From positions 1-64,000 of the forward strand of contig MARA01000058.1 of the NCBI GenBank assembly GCA_001792895.1: a stretch of DNA of 64,000 nucleotides, read 5' to 3'. The notes under the pieces are model-generated. The model worked only from the letters and a program-made list of their open reading frames with translations, ran no database searches and had not been told where the DNA came from. Origin of the DNA: Lentinus brumalis. Its lineage: Eukaryota > Basidiomycota > Agaricomycetes > Polyporales > Polyporaceae. The translations under genes were made by a program, and so were the position numbers. Of this stretch, positions 11,101-23,600 are shown one piece after another (positions within the stretch are counted from its first letter, which is position 1; each line of letters opens with the position of its first letter).

Positions 11101-14100
11101 TCTTTTGAATAGCATATGAAAGTGCACCCAGCCCTATGTGAGCAGGCAACGATGCTTTTGTTATGTAGTCTGTCACGTAATACACTAACGCCTTCGCAGC
11201 CTCGCCCGAGCCAATGAACTTGATATCCATATTACACTTCATGAGAAATATAACGACAGCATTGTAACTGGCAATGCGTGCATGAAGACGCTTCATCAAG
11301 ATCCCCCCTGACTCTGGGTCCAGCGCATACTTTTCCTGAGTGGAGCCATCAATCCGCATGCGACACAGCGCGTCTCTCCGTGCGGCATCAGCAGGTACAG
11401 TCCCCTTGGCGACGTATTTGAAGCATGTACTGCTGTGCTCATGCCAATTGAATTCCCTGACCAGAGCCGTAACAGATGCGTGGTAGGCCGCTTCGAACTC
11501 AGCACGTCGTTCAAAGGACTTGACAGATGGCGCGGCGGCAGCTCCCGGGTGTACGGCGCCGGGCTCGCGTTCTGGACGACGCAACGGCTTGCCAGGTTCC
11601 TCCGGAACAACTGATTCAGTTCCTGGCAACTCACACTGTATGACGGACTCCAACCACTTAAACATCCGTTCACGATATGTCTCATCTGATGCCATCTTGT
11701 CCCGTAACTTCTGCGGAGGTAAGTGCCCGTCTAACCAAATCAGCATATGACAATGCAAGGTGCCCCGTCCTTGTGCCTCCACGGTCCCGTAATACCCCTT
11801 ACATCTGCCAAACAGACCCTTCCAGGACGGCCGTAGCGCAACACGACCTGTATGAAGTTCGTCATCATCTTATCGAAGAATTTTGCGCATGCTGAAGGAT
11901 TATTTGCAGCGATGACACCGCGCTGCCATCGGGACAGTTCCGAGTCGCCGCGCAAATGGTTCTCAGGTTCCGCACCAATTTCATGACTCGCGTAAAAACG
12001 AACAAGGGGGTGGTCCCGATCAGACGGATTCAACGTGATGAACAAGGTCGGAGGGCCCTGAAAATTAATGAGACCCCGGATCTGGTTACGCATGGCCAAC
12101 TTGTGCCCATTGGAGCCCGGTACGTCGTAGGACACGGTGTTCACCTGTCGCAGAAGCCGCATGATACCCTTCTCCTCATCGTCTCGCGGCTTATACGCCG
12201 GGTTCAACTTGAAACTTTCCGCTATCTGGTCCAGCTTCTGCACGTTCACCCTGAGCAAATCAGCGACTACACGCTCGCGTTGGGATGCCGACACGCGGAA
12301 ACTTACAGAATCATAGACAGCTTTCTTCTGACTGATGTTGTAATACACGAATGCAAAGTCAGGATCATTCCTGAAAGGTGAACCATCGACCATGAGGAGA
12401 TATTTCAGTTGCTGATCCAAACTGAGATGACGAATGCGCTGCGGCTCATGGAACCCACCGATACCCCATGGATCCAAGTGCGGGAACAACCAAGACAGCA
12501 GCGCGGGGTTGTGAAAATCAGGGACAAGGGCGCTGCCAGCTTGAGACTGCAGGAATGAACCGCCCTTCAAGCAATGCGATAAGGCTTGCATAGACATCTC
12601 CTTATGGTTCCGGGGTGCATTGTCAGCGTCCACGTATCCGACGCTCTCCATGAGATCTTCCGTATCAGAAGCCGTAGGCACATCCCCAGCACCAGGTACG
12701 TAGTTATCTGTTGCACCCTCGACTGCACCATTGACCTCTATATGACCTATCTCCATCGCGCAAGGCACCCCTTCATTCACACCAGTGGTGTTTGGCCCAA
12801 ACAGCTGATCCAGATTCTCCTGGCTGAACCCTTGGAAACCACCCAAACGATCCGGTGTATAGTGTGGGTTTTTTCCGGTCAGAAAATTGATGACAGTTGA
12901 CACGCGGGATTTCTGAACCAAGACCGGTCTCAGCCCCTCGATATTCTTGGCGGTCGGTTTGCTCTTCCCAATGAAGACTGCACACACCATGCTTCGAATG
13001 ACATCTGGACATGGAGGTAAGACATCATTCAAATGGGTTGCGTCCTGAGGATGAATAGCTACGTTTCCTTTCGTACACCTTTGTGACGTCTGTCGATCGG
13101 TACCTTCAAGTGGATGACCTGGGATATCACTGAACCGGTACGAGATCTTACTGGCCCGAGCACGAGAATACAACATGCGCTCCACTTGAGTAGACCCTTC
13201 GAACGCTCGCTTCACGTCCTCGGGCAACCGTTCGTGTCCGTAGTACAGCCAGTTGGCTAGAGCATACTTCGGAAGATCCCCCTTCTCCAAGTCATGCTGA
13301 CATTCAGCGCATACCCTGATGCCGTCCTTCATCTGCAGATTGAGTAATCCCTTTGGGTGGAGGATTGCACCGTCATAGGCCATCCGATTGTAAGATATAG
13401 GCAGCACATGTTCTGGTAACAAGTTATTTCGAAGTAAATGAAAGTCGACGTTGGCAGGATGCATTACAGTAACATTCGACGGCGGCGTACACCTAGCACA
13501 TACAGCACAAACCAATTCTGCCAACGCAGCCATGGACATCGCATCTTCCCATTCCGCAATTATCGAGTCCTTGAGGACGTCGTCAACCACTTGGAGGTGA
13601 TCTGGATCTTCGCGCTGACGTGCGGAGGACAGTGTGTCTGTTCTCTGTGGTGGTGGATGTGGTTCCCCGTTGGCATCTCGGGGCTTTGGCTTGACATTCG
13701 GACGGGGAGCAGACAGCACGGAAAATATATACTCAAAAGATGAACAGACGTCACTGCAAATGTGCTCTTGAATAACAGCCAACAACTCATCCTGAGTCTT
13801 ACGAGATACCCCGTCGATCTTGTGACAACGTGTCAGGGTGCGTAGCTCAGTAGCAAACCAGTGGTTATACATACCAAGGATGTCGCGCAGCGGGCCACGA
13901 ACTACCATTTCCCCAGCCTTCGCATATGCGCTTGTCGCATGGCTTACCGCAGAAGTATTCGCTGACTTGAATTTGAAGAGAATATCGAGATGAGCTGACG
14001 TGATGTTGCGAGGCGTGGCACGCAACTTTCCACCTTGGAGGTTAAGATACACCGCAGAAACACCTTCCAAGCGTGAAGCAGATGAGACGCGATGATGCCA

Positions 14101-14352
14101 AGGAAATATATTGAGATATACCCGAGCACAGAGAACACCAACGTGCAACAACCGAAGACGAGTGATGACGGGCAACATATCACAACGAGCAATAACGAGC
14201 GACGACGTGCAACATATTATAACGTGCAACATATTATAACGAGTGATAACGAGCAATAACGAGTGATAACGAGTTATAACGAGTGATTGCCACAAAGGGC
14301 GCATGAAAAAGAGGACATCAGCAAGAGCGACACATGAGGCAGCGAGATTCAC
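8104..14352 (-). pseudogene. Helitron Rep/helicase (RepHel), broken by frameshifts
   Basis: Four overlapping frames together give one RepHel protein. N-terminal part (14352-11740): Cys pairs CAVCARC and CAECQHD, then GLINFQGPPTLFITLNPSD of the Helitron N domain. Second part (11782-11048): the HUH-type metal motif in GTLHCHMLIWL and the twin-tyrosine YVTDYITK. Third part (11066-10227): linker with ALTATVNRMISRLEISHQQV. Fourth part (10350-8104, 748 residues): helicase with Walker A GVGGTGKTH, Walker B FIIDEVSM, FTGDFGQLKPV, YKSQGKSLNYAIVDV and MLSRVRALSGL. Frames break near 11815-11828, 11055-11075 and 10284-10307 inside conserved text, so these are one-base shifts and not introns. All catalytic motifs are otherwise intact, which suggests recent decay. 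The first ~90 residues of the upper frame read through tandem repeats and are probably not coding. Confidence 0.85.
14160..14290. repeat. Tandem repeats: decamers and a 17-mer pair
   Basis: Five back-to-back ten-base units of the form GAGtgataAC (consensus GAGTGATAAC) fill 14241-14290. Just before them, a 17-base unit containing TGCAACATATTATAAC occurs twice (about 14207-14240). Looser versions continue down to about 14160. The array lies near the 5' side of the Helitron, where subterminal minisatellites are common. Confidence 0.75.
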
Positions 14353-16765
14353 AAACGCACCATTAGCACATGCTTCACCCGATGAAGCTACCGCAGATAA
14401 TCCACCATTCGAAGGAGGGTCTACTGAACATCCGGTCAGCGTCTAGGCCGTGTAAAGCAGGGCGAAGCACTCACCATGCATGTCCATGGAAGAGCCTGCG
14501 GTCTGTTGAGGTTCTGCATGTACTACACATGAGCAATATATTCAGAGACGAATACAACAGACGAACCTAGGCCCCCCCAACCTCGGTATATGATGACAGA
14601 CCGTCAGCACCAATGTTGCGACACGGCCCTGCAAAAATGACATGAGCCATCGTCCAGGAGAGGATTCAAGACAGGAAACGAACGTACCCAACGTGGCGGA
14701 CATCGGAACTGTGTGATTATCCATGGACATTGACGACTGAGCAATTGCTCCTACGGGTCTATCAGTTTGCACGGGGGAATAGCCCCGCGCAACCTGCAGG
14801 AACGGAGACACGATGGACGCACCTCCTGAGGACCTCCTTCGGACAGCGGGACAGATTGTGCGAGAGCTAGGTAGCATCGGCATGGTGTAGACAGGGAAAG
14901 AACGAGGATGGCGGTGCCCTCAGTTCACGCCATATATACGGAGATCGTGGGAATTGTGCACAACAAGATCATCAGCGCGATCATCATTGCACAGAGTCAC
15001 AGTGTTACTGCACGTGGGCGTGATGTGACGGTCACATGCGGCGTGATTCTTGCATACAAGAACCTGTTCTATTTCATAGCCCAGGAACTTCGTAGTCCAG
15101 GAACGTACTTACTTACACAAATGACGACCAACAGTCTCAGTTTGCACGTGTTCTACGTACCTTCCTACAGCTGCTCACCATGAATGTGAACTTCCGATAA
15201 TCCTTACAATCGACATTGCATGGTAGATTGATGATCCTCATACATAGCGACCTCAGTGACGGTCACTCTGCCATTTACTTACCTCGTAGGAAGCTCTTCC
15301 TTCAGCACGGTCGCAGCACTCGACTGAGTCGTAGACCATGATAACCCACAACGGATCACGCAGGATCCCTAGGCCCGGTACATGCAACTTATTAGGAGGC
15401 AGCGAGGCAGTGCTGTCCGTGGTGGCACTCTCAGATGTCTGCCGCAACCAAAGTTCACAGTGAGTCCTCATCGTTACATGGTCTGCCTGCCATTGTTTCG
15501 CGATGCTTCTTATATGTACGCAATCATTCTGGCGCACAGCGATTGCGGACGAGATCACCGCATGTGTGGAAGTCACGGCACGTTGCGCCAAGACACAAGC
15601 TCGGAAGCTGTGGACAGCCAATGGACCCGGGGAAGATTTCTGTGACGGTCAGCCAGTGTGTTCCTCGACTATGCGCTGATACCACTAAACAGCAAGCTGG
15701 ACACCTCAAAAGGAGGATCGACGCGTCTGCGTGCGCTCCGGTACAAAGTCCATGAACTGTAAATCAGGGCGCGGTTCACCGATCACAGCGGCGATGAAGG
15801 TCGAGAAAGACTCCTAGCCGCGTTCATCGCAAATCCGGCTACACGTCTGAATGCACCAAGAGAGAGACGTCGCGTTCAGAACGGCATCGGCGGACGTACG
15901 GAGTCCGGTTAACGTCCACGTCTTGAGGCGAGCTTGCGCATTTTCCAATGCAACCCAGTTGCGTCCCACGAACCAAAGCGTACAAGCTCAGTGCGCACAG
16001 AGGGCCTTCTAGCTTGTGACTTTTTCTTCGTCTCGACAGGACGCAAACCGCTGCTCCGCCTGCGCACCATATAGCCTGGGGTAACCGGGGCTCGACGCAG
16101 TCCATCCTGCGAACACTGGCTCCCGGACACCGGCGCCAAGAGGCGCGTCGTCGCCCGCCATCGTCCGTCGTGCGAAGGGCCGACAGCAATTTGTCTCAAA
16201 AGCCGTACGACCAAGAAAAGAAGGGTGGACATTGTCCTATCGAGCTCCAGCCAAGACTTGAGATGAAGGCAACGCGTCAAATGCCGGCGTAACACAAGAT
16301 AGCGAATTCTCAGATAGCCGCTTCTGCGCAGCCTCCAGAAGCGTGTTCCAGTGAAAGCCAAGAGTAACAGACAGTGAGAGCACGCGAGAGACGACGCAGA
16401 AACGCGCTGTTGTGCCGTCATACTGGCGGTAGACAAGCAAGGCTGCGGGCGATCCGCCTCGTCGGCAAAGTCAAACTGGCAGTCGCGCTGAATAGGCGCC
16501 GCATCGGACGACCGGAGCAGCGTCGGGAAGCGCGGGCCGAAGAAACGAAGGAGTCGGTTCGCCCGAAAATAGGCGGCAAGAAGGGCCCACACGAGGACGG
16601 CCATGCAGGGTTAGTTGCATCGTCACACGCACTGGGCTTGTCTCTTCTCACCGACCTTCTGCGCGCCAGCCTGCGCGAGGTATAAAGATCAGCGCGAGGT
16701 TACCTGGGCTAGCCAGACAGACTTCGCATTGGGTACTATCTACTACTGACCAGTCACCCATCGCC
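14353..16765. other. No recognised gene; contains hairpin copy 4
   Basis: I find no supportable protein gene. A 231-codon minus frame at 15909-16604 is Arg- and Ser-rich without motifs and overlaps the promoter side of the PIN-like gene, so I treat it as chance. The 5' end of the Helitron should lie in the first part of this stretch. Confidence 0.45.
14765..14793 (+). repeat. Helitron-type terminal hairpin, copy 4
   Basis: Arms GTTTGC/GCAAC (one mismatch) and CGGGG/CCCCG enclose the core GGGAATAGCCCC in plus orientation, the strongest stem of the four. It is followed by CTGCAG and not by a clean CTRR. It could end a second, nonautonomous Helitron inserted next to the autonomous one. Confidence 0.5.
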
Positions 16766-18768
16766 ATGCCGTCCGCCGGGTACCTCATCTACTCGGGCGT
16801 AATGCCCTTGATCAAGACGTCCGTATAGTTTCTGGCTATTATTCACCGCTACTCGTGCTGAGAGAATTCTTGTCGCAGGTTCCTCACGATCATCGCAGGA
16901 TATGTCGTGGCAAGGATGGGTCTCTTCCCCAAGGCCGCCGCCCGTGGCGCGTCGCAAGTAACGATGAACATGGCCTTGCCGGCGCTGATATTCTCGAGTG
17001 TTATCCCCGCCTTCACGCCGGATAACATCAAGGCCTTGGGGCCACTGTTCCTCGTCGCGTTCACCTACCAGGCCATCGGATTCCTCTCCGGCTACCTGAT
17101 TCGCGAGATCTGCTACGTCCCTCGCAACTTCTGGCAAGGTGTCGTGGTCTTGACCGGCATGAGCAACTGGGGCAACCTGCGTCAGTACTTTCACATCCAT
17201 GGTGTGGCTTTGCGTCATCGAGCGAACTGACAAACGTGTCTCTCCAGCTAATGCGGTCGTCCTCTCGATCACGCAACAGGCCCCCTTCGATCCTAAGACC
17301 GATCAGGCGTGTACGTACCCATCAATAAATTTACAATCCTGAGCTTCCTCTAATTTCGTATCGGCATTCTAGTGGGCGTGTCTTACGTCTCCATCTTCAT
17401 CGTCGCCTACCATATGGTGTTCTGGATGCTGGGCGCCGCGCACTCTCTGTCATGGGATTACCGTCCTGGCGTCCCGCAGGGTGAAGCAGCCGAGCGCCGC
17501 GTGTCCTGGAAGGAGAAACCCATCGGCGGTTGGATCGCCCGGCGCATTCTCCACCAGGATGTCCCGGACTCGTTCGCACTCCCGCATTCCGATTCCAAAC
17601 TCAAGGATGAGGAGGCAGACTCCTGCTGTCAAAGCGAAAAGGGCGAGAAGACTGGCTCGTGCGACGGGCCTCTTCAGGATAACGAACCCCAGATCCTCGA
17701 GTACGCTGACTCGGCGAACCCCGACCCTGACGTACAGCTCGCCCGCAGGACGTCTCGCCTATCCACCACTGCACCAGCAACCCACCTCGCAACAACACGT
17801 CACACCGATTTACCGGATTCTCCCCGAGCTCCGCCCCCTACGCCTGCGCTGTCCCTCCGCAACGTGGATACGCAGAGCGTAAGTGCTACCCTCAACACTC
17901 CCTCCCTCCCTCGGAAGATCGTGCGCGTTTTCCGGCCGCTGGCCGCAGTGTTCACCCCGGTCACCTGCACCCTCATGGTTGCCCTGCCCATCGCGCTCAT
18001 CAACCCGCTAAAAGCTCTCTTCGTCGACATATCCAGCGTCGGCGGCCCTCACTTTGCGGGGCCCGACGGCCGTCCGCCTCTCGCGTTCCTCCTCGACACC
18101 GGTGTGTCCCGACTGCATGCGACCGTGAAAGAATTGACCGCTAACACGTTCCACAATAGCGGCCTTCATGGGTGGGATAACCATCCCTCTCGCTTTGATC
18201 CTTCTGGGGTCGAACTTCGCCCAGCTTAAGATGCCCCGCCCGCTCTCGCGGCTCCCGATCGCTGCCATGATCCTCACGACGGCTGCCAAGATGGTCGTGC
18301 TGCCTGTCATCGGCGTGTTCATCGTGCAGGCCATGACGAACACCGGGTTCGTCGACCGCAAGGCGATCACGCTGCGCTTTGTCATGATGTTCCTGAGCGG
18401 GACGCCTACCGCTGTCAAGTGAGTGCTATAGTATCTCGGTTTGGAGCCGGGCTGACGCCAGCGTGGCGTGCTAGCCAACTTATCGTAGCGTCGCTGTACG
18501 CACCGGACGGTCAAGTAGATACACTCGCGGTAAGTTCAGCTCATCTCTCGCGCAGATATCTCTTGCTGATGTAGTGATGCAGGCGTTCCTACTAGTTCAA
18601 TGTGAGTCGCCTCATACAGCATCGTCGTCCTGGTACTCACGCAGCCTGCAGACATCTTTATGTTCTTCTCGTCATCGTGCGTATCTCTTGTGGACTCCTG
18701 CTTGTATCACCCACCCATTGACATTCCTGTACAGCGCACTCACCGCCGTCGCACTGCTCCTGCTCTAA
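16766..18768 (+). CDS. PIN-like auxin efflux carrier family transporter
   Basis: Integral membrane carrier of the Membrane transport protein (auxin efflux carrier) family, related to fungal ECM3-type proteins that reside in the ER or plasma membrane. The substrate in fungi is not established. The join of nine exons gives 1539 bases, or 512 residues, with all junctions in frame: introns at 16819-16878, 17181-17247, 17311-17372, 18102-18159, 18419-18474, 18530-18582, 18602-18651 and 18677-18734. The N-terminal bundle includes VTMNMALPALIFSSVIPAF, typical of the family. A hydrophilic central loop of about 190 residues rich in Ser, Pro and Asp follows. The C-terminal bundle contains FMGGITIPLALILLGSNFAQ and ITLRFVMMFLSGTPTAV. 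Exons 7 and 8 are only 19 and 25 bases long. The gene looks complete and functional. Confidence 0.92.
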
Positions 18769-19471
18769 CCGACCCACGTATAGACCTTTCTCGGGATCAA
18801 GCGGCACACAATACGGCCGAAAAGACAGCCTTCATTCCATTCACGACTATGCCCCAATCATGTACACGATACCACCGAACCTTTAGAATGCGCTCGTAAG
18901 TACTATTTCATCTTGCAGGGCCTTAGACTAAGCACACTCCTAGCGATTGCTCTCTGTATCAGTACCATGTCTTTCTCATTACGCCGCGTTCGGCCATGTA
19001 GACGATTATCAAATTGCATCCTAGATCACGCACTGCCTGACCCCCGATGCCGACTTTCGCGCACTCTCGAGCATGGCAGACTGGTGTGATGGCCATTATC
19101 AAATATGCGTACACGAGGCTGCTGCCTGAAATGACACTGAGTAGTACGAGTACATACAAGGGTTACAAAGAGTCCGCTGACGCTGATGCTGACAATGAGA
19201 AACAACTTCAAAAGAAAACGATTCCGCTCGGGCAACTACTTAGGAGAGCATTGGGCCGCGGACCATATACACCGCCCTCGTATGATGTACGCTGAGGTGA
19301 GCAACATCCACACGAGGCATCGGGGACTCACGACCCGGAGCTGCAATAGATCCCTAACGCCCGCAGCGGATCCTCTCCCGCCCCTCCGTGCTCCTCCTTC
19401 AGCGACTTCTGACGAAGGAAGACCGGGAGCATGGTCGGCTGTCTAACGGTCAACAACTGCTGCCTGTATGG
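18769..19471. other. Intergenic, no gene seen
   Basis: This is the space between the convergent ends of the PIN-like carrier and the minus-strand orphan gene. Open frames here are short and motif-free. Confidence 0.5.
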
Positions 19472-20132
19472 CTACGAGATGCGAGAGGCACTCACCATTG
19501 TCTGCAATGTGATCCCTTCCTTCGCCATGCACTCCCGCAATGCTTTGAGGTACTTCTCAAGGTAGCTCACGTCCATGAGCCGCAACTTGTGGTAAACCAG
19601 GCCACGCGCTGTTTACGGTCAGCAAGCGACGCTAGGCCCGGGGAAGCTGCTTGAACTCACGGAGGACGTTGTCTGGCCATTTAGCTTGACTCAACTCGAC
19701 GTCGTGGAAGACGGGATCGTTTAACAACCGGTCGAAGTTAATCCAGCGTCTGGCGTAGGCCCCCGCATGCTTGCAAAGCGGGAGGAGGGGCGGAGGCTCC
19801 AAACCGCGATCGACTATCGCCATTACGCAGGGAAGGAGATAAGTCGGCTCAGTGTGTATTTCCCCGTCGCTGGAACTGATGTCGACCAAGTCGGCTCCAT
19901 CGAACATCTCGTATTTTCCGTAATAGCGGACAGCTAAATCGGTGGGACGGTGCTTCCTGAGGTCCTCTGCAGTGTAGCCGTACTGCGTGAGACATAGATG
20001 TTCGAGGTGCTTGTCCTTGAGGAGTAGCCCAGCTATATGAACCTCCACAGGCACTGATTCGTCCTCGTCCGGGTCAACTGTTGTTTCCTTGGAGCTGGAG
20101 GTAGCAGAGTCGTCCACGAGCACGAGTTTCAT
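19472..20132 (-). CDS. Hypothetical protein, 179 residues
   Basis: I do not recognise this protein. The start at 20132 begins MKLVLVDDSA. Three exons (20132-19661, 19609-19572, 19501-19472) join in frame to 540 bases with good GT-AG borders; the second intron begins GTGAGC and ends TTGCAG. The N-terminus is acidic (DPDEDES). The central part has the phrase LAVRYYGKYEMFDGADLVDISSSD, then LLPLCKHAGAYARRWINFDRL. It has no signal peptide or membrane segment and only two or three cysteines. The even amino acid composition and clean splicing favour a real gene, probably lineage-specific. The last exon is the least certain part. Confidence 0.55.
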
Positions 20133-20623
20133 TGTGAAGGCGAGTAGAAGGAGAGCGGTACGACAATCACTCGGATTTTTCCCATGCCACCCCCTTGAGG
20201 TAAGGCACATAAGTATGAGCCCTGGGCCGGCGCTTGTCCCGGTTCCACCCGAACTGGCAGTGGTTAAAGTTCTGCTTGTCTTCCCATATATATACTACTC
20301 GAGCATCTTCCGACCGACTTGCGCAGATCCTTGCTTCAACCAATACCGGACCTCCGAACAACAACGATGCTTCAGCCAACAGATCTCTTTGCGCATATTT
20401 GGTGCTGCAGAGGCTAGAGAACACTCGCTCTATGCACAATACTTACATAGAACATGTGCGTATATTTCACCCAGGTAGTACAATGTCATCAGCAGTACTG
20501 CCTCTCATTCAAAGACGTGCATAATTGCAGGGTAGCATGATTACTCGTGTGCATGTCCGAGATTGGTTCGAGTATATATGACTCAATGAGAGCATTCGTC
20601 CCAAATGGATGCAGACAGATATC

Positions 20624-23600
20624 TCAGAGCTTGCGCTCAATGAAGCTCTCGATAGCTCCCGCAGGGCTCAGCGGGTACTCCTTCAGCACGACCTCGTCGT
20701 TCTCGATGAACGTGTTCGGTTGCACGAAGATCTTGCGCGGCAGCTTCTTCCTCAGCACCAAGTCCCGGATCTCCCCGTCCCACCCGGGCAATGGGTCTGT
20801 CAGCTCCGTGTAGAACGCCCGCGCGCCCGCGCCGTCCGCCGTGCTCTTCCGCACCTGCAGCTCGATGAGGAGCTTGCCCGCCGCGGCCTTGCCCTCCTTG
20901 AGCACCTTCTCGCGGTCGACGCGCACGTAGGCGTTCTCGAGCGTGCCGTCCGCCGCACGGACCTCCTCGAGCCGCGCGATGCCGGACTTGATGAGGTGCT
21001 GCGTGATGCCCAAGCTGCACGCGGATGTCAGGTTGAGGTGAGGGGAAGAGGAGCGAGGAGGGACATACCGAGCTTGCATGTGCGCTTGGCCGTGCTTCTT
21101 GGTCTTCGGGTCATAGTACTCCAATGCACGGATACCAGCGCGGGCCATGAGCAGGAAGGAGATGTACTGCAGGTCCTCGACCGTCTGCTTGTCCGTGTAC
21201 TGGAGCGAGGAACGGCTATGAGCAGACGCACGGAACGTCGAGGGCTTGAAAACGTACCCCGAAGATCTTCAGGATGTCCAAGTTGCTCACGACTGCGCGG
21301 AACTCGAATCAGCATTTGCCGTATGCTTGTGAAACACGGCACTCACGGTACAACGCGACCGTCTCTGCGCGACACTCCTCCATCGACGAGGAGACCTCGC
21401 CCAGAACGGATCCGGGTGTCTGGCCAGGTTTATACCACGAAGTGCTACATATGCTGTGAGCCCCGCCCTGGCGCCGGCTAGTAGACCACTTACATAGGCT
21501 TGCCGGTGAGAGGGTTTATGACCTATCGGTGCACCGCGTCAGCAGGAGAATGCACGAACATACACGACACGTACCTTCTCAGGATCGAAGTTCTTCGTCC
21601 CATCAGCGTTCTCCTGGAATTGCTTGCCGCTTCCGTGTCCTAGAAGCTCGTGGTTCGCAACCTGGACCTCGAACGCGCGAGAATCCCACTCGTTGTAGAG
21701 TTTCGCATCATCGGGGTGGATGAACGTCAGCTCTTCATCTGCAGACCGATCAATATTTCTGCGATGAGAAGATGCCGTTAGCGGGACTTACTCGGAGCCT
21801 TCGCCGCAAGGATGTTCTACACGAAGCATGCTCAACGCTTTTCTAACGAATAGACGTAGAGATGACATACGGCCAACGAGACATTCTTGAACCCGACCGA
21901 TTCCCGGATCTCGTAGTAGTTCGGGATCTACAGCCAGACATTGGCTTGAGCTTCCAGCTCGTTTGACTCGATACCTATCCACTTACGTTGATACCAGCCG
22001 GGATGCCGCCAGTGGCGAATGTCAGCACCTCAAGCGCGGTGAAGTCGGGCTTGCGGAAGACGTCGACCTCAAAGTCCTTGCCCCACGGCAGAGACTTGAT
22101 GAGCTCGGGGGCGTCGCTGACCAGCTTCTCGTACTTGGCGCTGAGCTGTTTGTCCACGATCGCCGTGAAGCCTGCGGGGATCCCGTCAGCGACACCATGC
22201 TCGATAAGACGGGGCCCAACGTACCTTCCCACTCGGCGCGGCCGCCATAGGGATCGACATAGGTCTCAATGAAGCCAATATAGCTCTCGACGACGGGGCC
22301 GATGTCCTTCACCCAATGCTCGGAACCCTTCTTGTGCGCCTCGATCGAACCAGTCTTAAATCTATAGACCAAAAGCATGATCAAGACGTCCTTGACCGTC
22401 GTGATCGCAGACTTACGACTCGATGTAGTTCTCGAGGAACGCGACCTGTTGCTCGTTCGCAGCATACTTCTTCGCCTGGACACGACATCAGGGACAAGCA
22501 GAGCACTTCGGTCGCCAAATGGGAACGGACCTCGGTCAGAGCAGCAACAGCCTTCTGCAGTGACTCGGCGAAGTCCCCATACTCGACGTTGAGCTTCGCG
22601 TGCCTGTCGAGGATCTTGATCTCATGCGGCGCCGAAGCCCGCTTCTCCGCAGACGCGACGAGGAGCGTGAAGTTGTCCGGTGAGTCCTTTCGTACCCTGC
22701 ATACCGCCCTCAGTACCGCGATACTTCGCCCACACCGACTTACCCACGTACCGAGTATTAAGGACATCGATGTTCAGCTTCTCCGCGGCAGCCTGGATCG
22801 CCGTGACCTCCTCGTCGGTAGGGGGCTCCCCGAGGTAGTAATTCGAGACGTGTCCGAGGGAGCGCTTGCCGATGAAGTTGCTCGATTCCGGAAGGAGCTG
22901 GTAGATGTGGCCCTTGAGCTCGTTCCAGAGCGGGACCGCGTTCGCGGCATTGGCGGACTTCTCGACCACGGCTGCGAACTTGTCCTCGGGGATGCGGGGG
23001 ATGATCTTCGTGAAGCCGAACGACTTGTAGTTCACGAGATTACTCAGGACCTACGTCGTGCGAGGAGGTTCAGCACGGCGATCCATGGCGCACTTGGACG
23101 CATGTGGGATGGTGGGGATCGTTGAGGAGGAGGATATGAGAAGGTACGCACCTGACTCGTGTACTGCAACAGATCGTCCCACTCATCCACCGAGACCCCG
23201 CTCTTCCGCTGGAGCGCACCCAAGTCCGCCAGCTTGCCGTTCTCGCTGAACGTGAGGATGAGGAGGTCGTAGAGCTTCTGCGCCTGCGGCGTCCACTGGC
23301 CCTGGATGATGCGTGCCCCCGCCCAGGATGCCTGTCCGACGTAGTGCGCATACTTCTTCTCCTTCGAGCTGCGCAGGACGCATGTGTGAGCAGCGCGCGG
23401 TCGCAGGCGGGGCTTGCACGTACCTGAGCAGTGAGAACGACTTGGCGACCTCGAGACTGCAGAACGGCGCAGTCCTGTCAGCCAAGAAGCGTTCCGCGGC
23501 GGCGAATGCTGGCATGGTGTTCGTGAACGTCCTAGACTGGGAGATATACGAGCTCGAGCTGGTGCGGGGTGAACGGAGGAAAGGAGGAGGAGGAGGAGCT

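Larger units (their letters stand above)
7909..14352 (-). mobile_element. Helitron, autonomous type but decayed
   Basis: On the minus strand the element carries an N-terminal DUF6570-like Cys region, a Helitron_like_N/Rep domain and a PIF1-type helicase, the standard Agaricomycete Helitron order. The 3' end is well marked: a hairpin at 7914-7941, then ACTAG, with CTAG occupying 7909-7912 and a T beyond it. That fits the CTRR terminus and A|T insertion rule known for Helitrons. The 5' end should begin with TC after an A and lie above 14352, but I could not locate it, so the upper limit given is only the top of the open frame. There is no target duplication, as expected for rolling-circle transposons. 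Confidence 0.85.

Noticed and set aside
8104..14352. Programmed frameshifting to express the Helitron protein
   Set aside because: Three shifts without slippery heptamers are better explained by decay.
15909..16604. 231-codon minus-strand frame
   Set aside because: Arg/Ser-rich, no motif, and it lies in the promoter side of the PIN-like gene; likely chance.
20609..21481. 290-codon plus-strand frame opposite dipeptidyl peptidase III
   Set aside because: It is the antisense of conserved exons; its Arg/Leu-rich text is typical of a GC-rich shadow.
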